Of a DNA stretch of 29,473 bases, positions 9,224 through 21,000 are shown in pieces. The stretch comes from Entrophospora sp. SA101. Lineage: Eukaryota > Glomeromycota > Glomeromycetes > Entrophosporales > Entrophosporaceae. Each line of letters starts with the position of its first letter. Position 1 is the first letter of the stretch. The DNA lies in NCBI GenBank assembly GCA_958430865.1, contig CAUDNR010004043.1, positions 1 to 29,473 on the forward strand, in the 5' to 3' direction. The translations under genes and the position numbers were made by a program. The notes beneath the pieces were generated by a model, which saw only the letters and a list, made by a program, of their open reading frames with translations, did no database searches and was not told where the DNA came from.

Positions 9224-9319
9224 TTCACGGAAAAACTTTAAAAATTGAAGCGCGTGTAACATTATTATTTTGAATGGACCACAACAATGTCCAATTTGCC
9301 TTTTTTAAATCAATCATCA

Positions 9320-10160
9320 AGAATGACACGATCAACAAAATGTTTTGGCCAATGCGAATATTAGTTATTATACGAAAATCTATTTTTAAAAAATCATTAT
9401 TATTATTATTATTAAATAAATACGAACCAAGATAGCTGGTATGTGAGATTTATCTTTATCAATTAAAAATATTTACAAGGAAGTTTTGTGTACTTGGGAT
9501 ACTAAAATGAGTATAAATTAAAAATGCACTGCAAACGAACAAGGATTTAATGTCATTAATATTAGAGTAAAAACGTAATCTCGGGGAATAAAGCTACTTC
9601 TCAGTGATGTCATATGAATTCTAATATCTCCTGCTAAAATTTCACATGAAAAATACCGTTAACATATATTACCCTCGGAATGTCTTTTAAAGTTTGCAAC
9701 TTGATAATTGACTCGAGTGAAATAATTTGAAATAATTTGAAATAATTTTTTTAGCATGACAAATTCTTGAAAGTCGTGGCATGTAGTAAAATATTGTTGA
9801 CGTGAATCATGAGGAATTCTTTTATTTTACTATTTTTTACTCATTTGTTTTTCTGGTATAACCATACCAAAGCCATCGGTTACACTATAATTACCATTTA
9901 TTTATCTATATTTGCGAATCAGTGTAACCGATGTCATTTTTTCCTATTATTATTATATAAAGGCGGTGGTGACCTTTCCCATTTTCTATTAATCGAATTT
10001 ATATGAGGCTGTCACAATTTTTTTAAAAAAGTACTTTCGAATCGTAATGTTGGCGGTCACATTCAATAGAGTTTTCCCGGTCCTGTCAGGCTTCACACAA
10101 CAACAAAAAAAAAAACAACTCGGAAAAATGCAAATACACAAGTAGTCAGATTTTCCAAGA
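9320..10160. other. Copy-B-specific interval, non-coding, with a 13-bp hairpin
   Basis: This interval sits between blocks that are nearly adjacent in copy A (about 2825 and 2880), so it is an insertion in B or a deletion in A. It holds a tandem aataatttga repeat (three units, about 9720-9750) and a perfect 13-bp inverted repeat, catcggttacact at 9874-9886 and agtgtaaccgatg at 9921-9933. No terminal repeats bounding the whole interval were recognised. Confidence 0.45.
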
Positions 10161-10542
10161 ATAAAACATAAAAAAAAAAAAACGAAATCTATTTAACAAA
10201 TTAGCCTCTCTCGATTTAAAAACGGTATGCCGATGTCACATAATAATAACATATACTTTAAAACAACGGTTTCGTTTATATTTTTTTTAAAAAAACTAGA
10301 AAAAAATTTTAAATTAAAAAAGGGTTTCAAAGCCAGCCAAGAATTCAACTATGTTTGTTTGTGTTTATACTAACACATAATACTCAATTTCTCGTGTCTC
10401 AATCAATCAATTAATTCAATTAATTAATCATTCAATATGTACAGATAAATAATGATTCTATTTTTTATTATTAATATTAAATGATTTTGCTTTGTTTATT
10501 TTTTTTAAAAAAATTTATTCTTTCTTCCACCAAAGAAAATCA

Positions 10543-12894
10543 ATGTCGCGAATCATCTTATCACCCGAAAGGAAACCCTTTGTACTCAAAACCTACAATG
10601 AAATGTATGATCATATATTCTCAAGCGTACCATCCAGAGAAGCACGAAAAGGCGCTTTTATCTTACTAATATCCAAATGTACAGAGTTCACCGAAGATGA
10701 GAAAACGTATTGTAAAAAAAAATTCATCCAAAACTTTGAATCAAACAATGCACTCTATAAATGCGGTAGACCATTTACATGTAAAAAATGCAACTCCATC
10801 AGATATTCGGAGAGGTACTGTGAGATATGCATTAGGCACCATCTGGAAAGTTTGTTTGACAGTTGGACCTCTGGTAATGAGGAAGTAGACAGATTTATAC
10901 AAAATTGTCAATTGATTTCTTCTTTACCAAGAAATATCATGGAATGGATCCCTTATGACCAGTTTGAAGATGTCGAATATATGACAGAAGGTGGATTCAG
11001 TGTGATTTATACAGCCACCTGGACACGTGGGTGTACTGAAGATTGGGATGAAGAGAAAAATGAATTCATTTATTTTCGTAATCAAAAAGTAATCTTAAAG
11101 TGTTTGCTTAATACAGAACATCCAAGTAAAAAGTTTTTTGAAGAGGTAATGAAAATGAATAAATATTATCATGATAACAATATGCAGTGTGTAACAAAAA
11201 TAATCGGAAAGCAATGATTTTTTCTTTCTTTTCTAGTATATATATATTAAATTATATATAAAATGGTTCATTAACATGAATATGATCTTTAAAAGGCAAT
11301 AATATTTAAAATTGTTCAACCTACAAATTTTTTTGTTAATTTTGTTAATTAAGGTAGAGTAATAGATGCTAAAAAATCTTTGCAAATTAAGTGGTTATAA
11401 TTGTAATTTTTAAGCTTAACATTGAAAGCAATTAATAAAAACTTTCGATTCATGACTTTCTTTAATATGCCTTTTATCATTTATCATGCAACCATTTTTA
11501 ATAAACAAAAAAAAACGGCTTTTTTGTTACACACTGTATTGTAATTAATTCATTATGACTAATTTTCTTGTGTTTAAATTTTTTTTTTATTAGGCAATGA
11601 ATTATAGTAAACTTCAGTCAGAAATTATTGCTGAGTGTTATGGCATAACAAGGTGTTCAAAAACAGGAAATTACATGATGGTCATAAATTATCTTTTAGA
11701 TGGAAATCTACGAGACTATTTAGAAAAGAACCATTTCAGCTTGACATTGAAAGATAGAATCACCATTTTCTACAACTTGATAGATTCGCTGGATGATATT
11801 CATGAGAAAGACTTAGTCCATTGTGATCTACACAGTGGAAATATATTGATGCAACAATCAGGTGCCTGTTACATTACTGACCTTGGCCTGTGTGGACCAA
11901 CTAATGAGGAGACACACAATGGTATCTATGGAATAATGCCATATATTGCACCAGAAATATTAAATGGCAAACCAAAAAACAAAGAGTCAGACATATATGC
12001 TATTGGGATGTTAATGTGGGAAATATTTTCTGGACATCCACCATTTGATGATAGAGCACATGATCTTGATCTGGTTATAGACATATGTAGTGGATATAGG
12101 CCACCCCCTTTGCCACATATGCCAAAAAGTTATGTTGAATTGATGCAACGATGTTGGTGCCAGAATCCTATTGAACGGCCAGATATTAAACAGCTTCTGA
12201 AAGAAGGTAAAGAGATATTCAAGTGCGTTTATGAAAGTGAGGAATTGTTGAATGTAGGTTTTAGAAGTGGTAATGGGTATGACAGTAGTGCAAGTAGTGA
12301 TGTAAGTAGTGATGAGGGAGGTGATGATAATGATAAAATAGTTAAAAAAATTTTTAGAAAATTCTTCAAGAAAGTTCCTAAAAGGAAAAAGTCCTCAACT
12401 AGTATTAATAGTATTAAAAGTAATAGTAGTAACAAAAGTAGCAATTGCAGTACTTATAGTAATAATAGTAATGACGGTGATGGTAAATTCAGTAGTAAAT
12501 ATAGCAGTAATACCAGTTACAATAGTAGTGGTAGTAGTCGAAGCACACAACAAAAATATGTATCACATAAACTTGCACTTCATAAAAGCACGAGATTAAA
12601 CAAGCATATTCCTGAGAATGTGAGTGATTTTACTTTGCAATATAATTTTGAGATCAGAACAAGTCTTGAAGAACATGTTAGGCAACTTCATCATGGTGAG
12701 AATACCAATGAAAATAAGATTGTCTTGGAAGAATATCAAGGTATCTATTTATTATTTTATTTTTTTTTAAATAAAAAAATATATATTAAATATCAAATTA
12801 ATTAATTACAAATTTCTGTATATTATTAAAAAAAAAAGACAGCAAAATACGCATAGAAATAACTAGTGAACTTGACAATGCCTTTAAGTTGTAA
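10543..12894 (+). CDS. Tyrosine-kinase-like protein kinase with N-terminal zinc-knuckle, copy B
   Basis: Paralogue of the kinase at 3217-5569 with the same structure: exons 10543-11190, 11594-12740 and 12839-12894, introns of 403 and 98 nt, 616 residues. From residue 96 to the end the protein is identical to copy A, including the VILK lysine, HCDLHSGN loop, DLG, APE, Ser/Asn-rich tail and basic patch. Residues 1-95 differ at 13 positions by my reading: V5I, D9E, V12P, G23D, Y24H, I29V, D33E, S41L, L49F, A55T, E59K, F85S, M95I. The four knuckle cysteines (80, 83, 93, 96) are kept. Both copies look intact, with no stops or frameshifts. Regulation cannot be read directly; the upstream 350 bases are alignable with copy A but carry many changes, so expression may differ. 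If intron 1 is retained, translation stops at 11215-11217 after the N-lobe of the kinase. Confidence 0.85.
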
Positions 12895-12900
12895 ATATGT
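10828..12900 (+). repeat. Near-identical tract shared with 3502-5575, copy B
   Basis: See copy A. The left boundary is at or after the last mismatch (10827, Met/Ile codon 95). The right boundary is the last shared base (12900), 6 bases after the stop codon. Confidence 0.9.
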
Positions 12901-13795
12901 GTGTGTTTATAACCATTTTTTTAGCAATTATAAAATTATAAAACTATTATTTGTATCCATTATTATTATATATATAATTCTATTCAGGGTTGGCAAATTC
13001 ATATTTTAATATTGAACAATGGAACAGGAGAGAGTAATTTATGCCAGAGTTGCCAATCCTGAATAATATTAATAATCATTATAACCAAATTTTAAATAAA
13101 TTATATTACCAGATTTATCTCTTAGTATAGAGTAATAATATTAAACTGAGATTTCTGGATATCCGCAAAACACTTAAAACTAAATAATGATGACTCATAA
13201 ATCCATTAACTCGACATTCTCTTTTAACTTTAGCGCTTTTTTAATCAATTCTAAAAAAAAATTTTATGCGTTTTCCAAACCATTTAAACCATTTATAACT
13301 TTTGTACTATAAATACAAAATTTTTAGATTAATTGTAAGATTATAAAAATATCTCACGTTTGATTTTCGTAATGAATGTCCATTATATTTATAATGATAA
13401 GTAACATATCTCGAGAGTTTTATATGAAAATCCGTAGTATTTATGTATAATAATAATAATAATAATAAACTGATTTGGCTCGAAATTTTACCCGTTAAAC
13501 CCCAAAATCCGTAAAACTAAGGTTCTCTAAATCGGGACGCGCTGTATGAACAGGGAGTTTTTAATGGTACTAGGGACCTACTAAACCCATAAATTTGCAT
13601 GTGATTTTAAAAAAATAAACTGTATACACGTGAATTGAATTTTACTGTAATAAAATCCCGAAAAATGGATAGGTTAGTTTGGTAATTTTTCACCAACATT
13701 GCGTTTTTCAATAGTAACTTTTAGGTCTTTTACTACAAGGATTACCTATCTATATAATGTTTGGTGTTCTGTGAAACTCGATGCGGTGCAGTCTT
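12895..13795. other. Diverged 3' flank of copy B and intergenic DNA; no gene
   Basis: Alignable to copy A until roughly 13330, then unrelated AT-rich sequence with a short (taa) run at about 13449-13469. No coding support. Confidence 0.5.
12985..13061. mobile_element. Short hAT-like inverted-repeat remnant (copy in duplication B)
   Basis: Ends cagggttggcaaattc and gagttgccaatcctg are imperfect inverted repeats. It is the counterpart of 5617-5725 with an interior about 30 bases shorter. Non-coding. Confidence 0.5.
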
Positions 13796-14370
13796 CTTGA
13801 TACAGTGTATTGTTCGTTACAATGGAGTAATTCAAATGATTTATGGTGGAGAAAATCATAAGAAAAAATTTATTGATACAATGTAGTATCGTAATGTTAA
13901 AATACACAGCCAATGTATATTATATTCCTCGACTTTTATTAAGATAATAATTTCAATGGCAATAATAAATCTGGGATCAGATTTAAATAAGTTATCTGGA
14001 ACTGATTCAATTTGGATGTTTCTATTTGATTTTGAAGAAAAAATGTCAATGGAAAAAATAGTTAATATTGCTAGGGGAACAGACTCAAATGAAGTCGAAG
14101 AAAATATTGCTGAAGAAAAAGTTAGCACTGATGATGCTTTAGAAAGTGTTGGTAAAGTTCTAAATTTTATTCAACAAAATTATTTGAGCGTAGATTCACA
14201 ATTATTTAGAAATCTTCACACAAAGTAAAAAGAAATAAATTTTAATAATACTAAACAAACTAACATTGATGAATACATAGATAGAATTTAAAAGCAATAA
14301 TTGTTGTTTTTAAGAATCAACTAAAAAGATAATATTATTTAATTACGGCCTACCCCTACACTGTATCAAG
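13796..14370 (+). mobile_element. Tigger-like element remnant bounded by 14-bp inverted repeats
   Basis: Perfect 14-bp inverted repeats cttgatacagtgta (13796-13809) and tacactgtatcaag (14357-14370) enclose a 575-bp segment that carries a Tigger transposase C-terminal remnant. Within them TA|CAGTGTA has the form of a pogo/Tigger terminus next to a TA target, though the inverted symmetry continues outside the TA, so the exact ends are uncertain. Most of the transposase gene is deleted. Confidence 0.55.
13956..14228 (+). pseudogene. Extreme C-terminus of a Tigger/pogo-type transposase
   Basis: The 90-codon frame ends with STDDALESVGKVLNFIQQN, which aligns with STKDAVIAFETAFNFLQQG near the end of the fragment at 371-907. 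The preceding acidic stretch also fits the C-terminal linker of these transposases. No NCWRKTGI signature, catalytic core or DNA-binding domain is present, so it is a dead remnant inside the element 13796-14370. The ATG is probably just an internal codon. Confidence 0.6.
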
Positions 14371-16466
14371 TGAGTTTTACATTGCAGATCAAGTGTCATA
14401 TATACATATAAATTAAAAGTTTGCTGTTTTCTATATTTTTTTATATCAAAAGGAACTCTATGTTATTCAAAAATGGCACTACAATTTTACTTGAAAATTT
14501 TCTCTTTTTCAATTTAGGAAAATAAAAATAAAAATTTAATTTATTTAATTAGATAAAAATTTTTTGTTGCAAAGGTTCGAAAATCATCAAATATGTCTCC
14601 TATTTGATTAAAAAGTGTAATTGAATTTTGAATTAGTAACGGAGTTTGGACGATTTTTATTTTTTGCCTCAAAAACATAATAAAATTCATTACAAACGCA
14701 CAAACATGCAGGGGTAATGTGGTCCGAGATCATCGGTTTTATTACCCGAGTTTAGTAGTAATTTAATAAAAAGAATTTTCTAATTTTATAACAATTATAT
14801 CACGTGATTTTATTTTAAAATCATCACTTTTTTTTGAAATCTGGCCGCGCAGCACAGTAAATGGTGATTTTAAGAGGCCCGCATCATTTTCTTTTTTTTA
14901 CAATTGGAAACATACTCTGCATTAAACAAATGTAATTATATGGACTGGTATTTGTTTTTTATTTGAAAATGTAACATAATGAAATAACGCCACATGGAAC
15001 AATTAATGTTTTTTTATTTTTTTAATATGTTAGGAAGTTGCCATTTTGAAAAACAAGAAATCTACTGTTACTACGTTATCAAATAGATTTTGCAGGGATC
15101 GTCATTAAAAAAATATATATTTATATATTTATACCTAGAAGACCACACAATACAAGATTTTGTTACGAACCAGATTTAGTTCACAATCTATTGATTATGA
15201 TTTTTTTTAAAGCCATTAAGTGATATTTTTTTATATTTATAATCAACAAAAAAATAGAATTTTCGATTTCGATAATCCCAAATTATTTAAAACGTTATCG
15301 AAATAGAAAGCCGATTAACAAATTGGAAACCAATCAAGTGAAATTTTAATTATAAAAAGTAAAAAAAAAAAAAAAAAAAAGATAATTGTTTAATGGTAAA
15401 AAATGCAATTATTATTAATTGTTTAAAAAAAAAATAGAAACATAATGGTAGACTGAACCAAATCTGTTTCATAACAAGTCTGCATGGTCATAAGATCTTC
15501 CATGCATATCTTTAAGCAAACATTTATTTTATTATATTACATGTTATCCAAATAAACAAATTTCATTACAGCAACATTTTTCTAGAATATTGCAGCGCGT
15601 TGCTGCTTCTAGAATTTGTTGCTAGCCGATTTGTTAATATTAAATAAAAAAACCCGTGTCGCATAATAATAAACAAATCGGAGTTCGGTTTAAAGAATCC
15701 ACTCTTAAGTAGTGTTGTTATCGTGATATATTCATTATATAGTCATATTTGATACTTAATAATAAATTAAACAATAATAAATAAACCATTATTCTCTAAT
15801 TGGTTAAATTTGTAGATGAAAACATTGGATATTGAATATTATTAGAATCAATGCTGTAACCGAAACCCTTTAGTTTAGGAAAAACTCCGAAGCTTCGATT
15901 AGGATAATTTAGATTAGGTTAGGGTTTAGGCCTAGGGTATAAACTGGTTATGGAGTTGAAAAGAGTTTATTGATTAGAGTGATGGTTTAATGAAGAATGA
16001 CAAGGGCAAAATCAGATTACACACATCGATTTACAAAAATAGATCATCATTCTCTTTGAAAAAACTTTAATGCCCAAAAGATTATAATTATTATGAACTT
16101 AATGACAATAATAATAATAATAATAAGGAATTTCTTTTCACTATGAGCTACTTTTTTTATTACTGATGCGTCGATAGGGATCAAAGGCAATCGATTCGAG
16201 CACTCACTCATGCTACAGTATCATTCATTTAGGGATGAGGCGGTTCCAAGTAAATTGCTAATTCTAGAATTGATTTTTCCTTACAAGCTACTAATTACGT
16301 TTGTTTGCAGTAATGAGTTGTTTACCTTTAAATTTTCTTGAGATAGGAATTTGGAACCGGTTCTGGAACCGGTTTGGTCTGGTCTCAAATAACGAATTGC
16401 TATTTTTGGAGATGATTTTCTGGCAAGAAACTATTAATAGAATTTATTTATACCATTTTTTTTTAG
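14371..16466. other. Intergenic, AT-rich; no gene seen
   Basis: About 2.1 kb with no credible frame. It includes a TCACGTGA palindrome (14810-14817), a poly(A) run at about 15360-15380, an imperfect palindrome at 15580-15614 and a short telomere-like G-rich string at about 15911-15937. Confidence 0.5.
15580..15614. repeat. Imperfect 35-bp palindrome
   Basis: ttctagaa (15580-15587) and gcagc (15592-15596) are mirrored by gctgc (15602-15606) and ttctagaa (15607-15614). It could extrude as a hairpin or be a dimeric protein site. Function unknown. Confidence 0.5.
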
Positions 16467-16815
16467 GGTGTTACTTTATATAGTTAATCGTTTGGACTTT
16501 ACTAAAATTAACAATTACTTGGAGCCGCCCATACCTACATCATCACGCCAAGATTCAAAATACTTTATGTATTGGAAAGTTTGTAGAGGCTTTTACGTGG
16601 AAAATATCGATAATGAGTCACTAGTGCCCAAAATATTCAAATCAATTGGTTACATGTGTGTTACGCATTTGCATGGTCAGTCAGTAGCCTGGTAATTTTC
16701 TGTTAAAACCAATTATTTTTTGGATTACGTTTAGAATCAGAAGTTATGGTTAGTACATGGAAAGTGGAAAGTTTTAACCGATGGAAATGTATATTTCCAA
16801 GATGGTGTTGTGTAA
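16467..16815 (+). pseudogene. Possible two-exon coding fragment, unidentified
   Basis: A frame opens right after a good acceptor (polypyrimidine then TTTAG, ending 16466) and reads RLDFTKINNYLEPPIPTSS and later GFYVENIDNESLVPKIFKS, with ordinary protein composition. A GT at 16684 joined to the AG at 16733-16734 keeps frame and adds LVHGKWKVLTDGNVYFQ before a stop at 16813-16815. This second part has the alternating pattern of beta-strands. No start exon was found and the 51-nt intron is short, so this may be a pseudogene or part of a gene with unpredicted exons. The family is not recognised. Confidence 0.3.
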
Positions 16816-17553
16816 ACATATTATGTTTACCAAACTCGCGACCGAATGCTAAAGAACAGAAACATATATATAATATATATATAACGCATTCGTATTTATT
16901 ATCAGGTAAAATTATTTGTGAAAAGTTAACCCAAGACATAATAAGAAAAATGTCATGATAAAATTATACTTGGAATAATTCTTGAAAAATAGAAATTACT
17001 AAAAAGGAACTAATAATAATAACAGTAATGACAATAATAACAGGCGGTGATGATCAAGTAAAGAAGCGTTGGGAGAGAGAGTAATCAAACAATATCAAAG
17101 AATTATCTGTGACCATCCATAAAATTTGCTCGTCGTCCCAATCCTAAATAATTCGGAAACTATAGTCGTCAACTAAGGAAATCAATTACGTTGTTGAATA
17201 TATGCATTGATATGTGAAGTAGGTTGTAATTGTGGTCGTTTATCAATGGTTTCAAATATGAATCACACAAAACCTTTCAAAATAAGAGAACCTTTTATGT
17301 TGGAATTAAAATAAACCTCTTTGCCAATAACGTAGATGGTAGTTTTTGCATTTGCCAAATGTTTCAGAAATACCCGGGATTCTCAATAAATGAACACTAT
17401 TACTATGGAAAATTAATTTTGCAATGATGATTAAGCAAGAGGAAATTTCGACCAGTATCTATGGCCATGAGAATAGGCAGAGTGAGCTTGTATATTTTTT
17501 GTGATCGACAAAATTCTGAGAAGTCACACTACTCTTCCATCTTCAAAAACATA

Positions 17554-17719
17554 GGTACCAAAATTACGTGAAAAGATGGTAGATAGTGTGTAGTTTAGAG
17601 TCAAGAGTTTTCGCCCAGTCTACATGACTCTTGAACCTACACATTTTGAAAATCACCATAAAAGAAAAAAAAACTCTTCGTAGCTCGAAACTATACACAC
17701 GTTACGTGAATTTGGTACC
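17554..17719. mobile_element. Small MITE-like inverted-repeat element
   Basis: ggtaccaaaattacgtg (17554-17570) is mirrored by acgtgaatttggtacc (17704-17719). The imperfect symmetry continues inward through gtgtgtag-type and agagtttt-type segments for about 50 bases on each side. No coding capacity, and no clean target duplication was found. Confidence 0.5.
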
Positions 17720-17995
17720 TGTCTGTACCTTTGAAAAGGAAAGAGTACAGTAATTTATATTAGTTAAAAATTGAATGCCACCAAAACTATCTGTCTATAT
17801 TAATTAATAAGAGTTAATTAAAGCATATATCAAATCAGATTAAAAATAATCAAACACATGTTCAATTATTTTAATACCTTAGATTACGTCAAAGATCAGG
17901 TCAACTAATTAATTTAACTAATAAAATATTAATTAATGTTATTGTTAATATTAAATTTTTTGTCGTTGTTTTCAAAGATAATAGTAATCTCAAAA

Positions 17996-17997
<2 letters not shown>

Positions 17998-18039
<42 letters not shown>

Positions 18040-18065
18040 CATAATAATAGTAATAACAACAACAA
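17998..18065. repeat. (AAT)n microsatellite
   Basis: About fourteen tandem aat/taa units, then interrupted units with cat, agt and aac. The opposite strand gives a spurious Tyr-rich frame. Confidence 0.9.
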
Positions 18066-21000
18066 TATAACAAACAATAATAACAAAAATAAATGATCTT
18101 TGTTAAAATGTATGTAATACAATTTTCATTGGTTAACGATAACTGAGTCACATTATTTTCATTTAAGAACGTATCAATAGAGTTTGATTGGTTTAGAACA
18201 ACAATATTCTTTAGGATCAATTAATAATTGATCGAGGTCAAACCAATGCAATTAATATTAATTAATTAATTAATTAACGTAATTAATTAATGTAATGGCA
18301 TTAGAAAGGAAGGTCAAGATTATTTAATAGTAACAATAGTAATTTTGGCCATTATTAGATCATGAAGATGTTGTTTAATTGATTCTTGATGATTGATGAC
18401 TGATTATTGATGATCGATGATGATTTGTTCCTTTGTCATCAATGTTTAAAGGTTTGTTTGTATTCCTTTTTTCGAAATAATGTGACCTTTACATTAATAT
18501 TTTTCCTTATCTTCTTTTTATCATAAATCCACCTATCTATCCATTCATCTATCCATCATCCATTCCATTTATCCATCATTAATATTCTTCTTTTCTTTCG
18601 TAACTAATCTATAAATAATATATACAAACAAGATAATGTAAATGTTATGATGACAATTCACATTGAATTTACGATATAATTGGAAAGTCATTATACCATA
18701 AAAGAGCTACAACAATTAATTTAAAAAAAAAAAAAATAAAGTATTATATTTATTACCCCGAATTGGTATTTCTCCTTAACGCATTTAAATTAAATATTAT
18801 TAATATTCTTTCGGCAAAGAAAATGTGAAGAAGAATCAATTGAAAATTTCTATCTATACGCGTGTGTGTAGCACACACATACAAATTTATTGGTCCGTTC
18901 ATATTGTTTTTTGATCAAAAAATAAACAATTTCATTTTTTCCTCGCATACTCGTATCGCTTAAAACTTTAATCTGTTTAAACTCAACAATATCATCTGTC
19001 ATCGTGATGATGACACTGATTAATAACTGAGTTTATCTTTTTTTTTAAGTCAACAACAAACACAATACAATAATTGGAAATTGATTGATTAATTATTATT
19101 AATTAATTCATTAATATTCATTAGAAATAACATAATGATATTATGCTAAAAATATTTCAAACAATTTAAAGAATTTAATTTAATTAATTTCTGAAATTGG
19201 AATTTTTCAATAATAAATAAATAATGCATTAGTATGATTTTTTAAGAAAAGATATACAGTAATATTATTGTTATTGATAATGGTCATTATATATTGACAA
19301 AGGTGGCAAGTGATTAATTGAATTATTTGGAATAGCAATCGAGTGTTGATATTTTTAAATAGAGCAATGCATAAATTTAATTTCATTTCATGACTTTTTC
19401 TGGCGAGTCTAAAAAAATTTTTTTGTTTATTTATAAATTTTTTTTTCTAAATTTGTAACAAACATATATAAAAATAAACAAATTTCCAAAAACAAATATG
19501 GAAATATTATATTGTGTTTAGTTTCCCCTGAAATTTGGAAACCTAATAGTATTTAGTATAGATTTTTGTCGATAAACTCAAATTTAAACATAACCGGTTA
19601 TAACTCATCACATACAGGTGAGATTTTTTTGAAAAATGTTTTGAGCTTTGCATTTACAATGTAACAAAGCCATATTTTTAAAAAATACTTATTTACATTT
19701 AAAAAATTATAGACAAGATTTCTAGAAATTTAAAATCATTTTTATAAATTCTTTAAGTTTCTCGCTTCTTAATAACAAAAAAATATTTATAAATAAAAAT
19801 TTGATTTTATTATTTGATTTCTCCAATGTTTGTGATTATGATTATATATAACGCCCCAATCTCATTCTCCACCACGTTAAAATTTACCCGATGAAAATAG
19901 GTCACTCTACCAATAATTTTTTACATCATCTTTAATATTATAGCTCGTTAAACCTTTTAAACCAAGTTTCAAAAAACATCATTTTAGAACGCTTACATGC
20001 ATATATTTCGAATTTCAAATTTCAAAGAAGAGGTGATAATAGCAAAACAAACCTTCTATATGAAATGATCGACACACTTATAAATGAATTTACAGGGGGT
20101 CTGAAAATTCGCAAAAAATGTTTCGATTGTTCGTTTGCTAGTATTAACTAATTAAGTAACTAGTTCTGTCATTGGTTAACTATTCATTGACCAATTTTAT
20201 CCTGATTATTAATTAGTTGCATTTAATAAATAACAATAACAAATAAATAACTGAAAAACAAGAATAATAGTTGTCTTTATTTGCCTTTTACGCGTATTGT
20301 TTGTTATTAAGATCGTGTATGCTTTATAACGTGTAAAACGTTTAATTATTATTGTACGCACGCTCATTATAACATGTGACAAGATGTATAACATACCAAT
20401 AATCCAATTGAACAAACCTTTTCTTTTCAATTGAAGTTATTGTTACGCGTAATGGAACTTTCCTAAATAATCTAAAATTCTAAAACTTAAAGTTCATTGA
20501 TGCCCAAATACATCTATATTAAAAATATTTGTTTTCCGTTTATTTACTTGGTTCATTCTAATAAATAACTTAAATTAACCTGTTTTCTTGAACGCAATTG
20601 GTATTTGCATTGTGCGTCATCTTTTTCTCGACTAATCGTACTCCATACAGTTTACTACATATCATATAATTGCGATCACAACAAATAGTTTCAATTATAA
20701 ATTTCCGTGATATTCCAAAATATACAGTTGTTTTGTTATTTTGTTAACAATAAAATTTCTAATTAGAAGTTGATGGTTGCAAAAATCTAGAACTTCTAAC
20801 GTGCCAAGATAATCAAATAGCCAACCTGAATTGTAACAATCTCCCGCGGTTAATTGTTTTATAAATTTATAATAAATGTATTGATTATTATTGATTTAAT
20901 ATAAATAATTACTCGCTAATTGTTATTCGACAACGAGTTATTGTTCCCCGAGCTTTGTTTATCTTACAATTATTAGAATGTTTGTTGTCGTTCAGTTATT

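Larger units (their letters stand above)
9075..13330 (+). repeat. Segmental duplication, copy B (with kinase gene B)
   Basis: Direct-orientation partner of 2623-6240. It is longer than copy A mainly because the interval between the upstream anchors and the promoter-proximal block is about 0.8 kb longer (roughly 9320-10160 has no counterpart in copy A), and because of a small transposon at 9121-9223. Outside 10828-12900 the two copies are substantially diverged, so the original duplication is old. Confidence 0.75.

Noticed and set aside
9063..9248. 61-codon + strand frame
   Set aside because: It spans the boundary of the 103-bp MITE and unrelated flank, so it is a chance frame.
17990..18220. 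Reverse-strand frame ending in a long Tyr run
   Set aside because: The Tyr run is the (AAT)n microsatellite read on the other strand.
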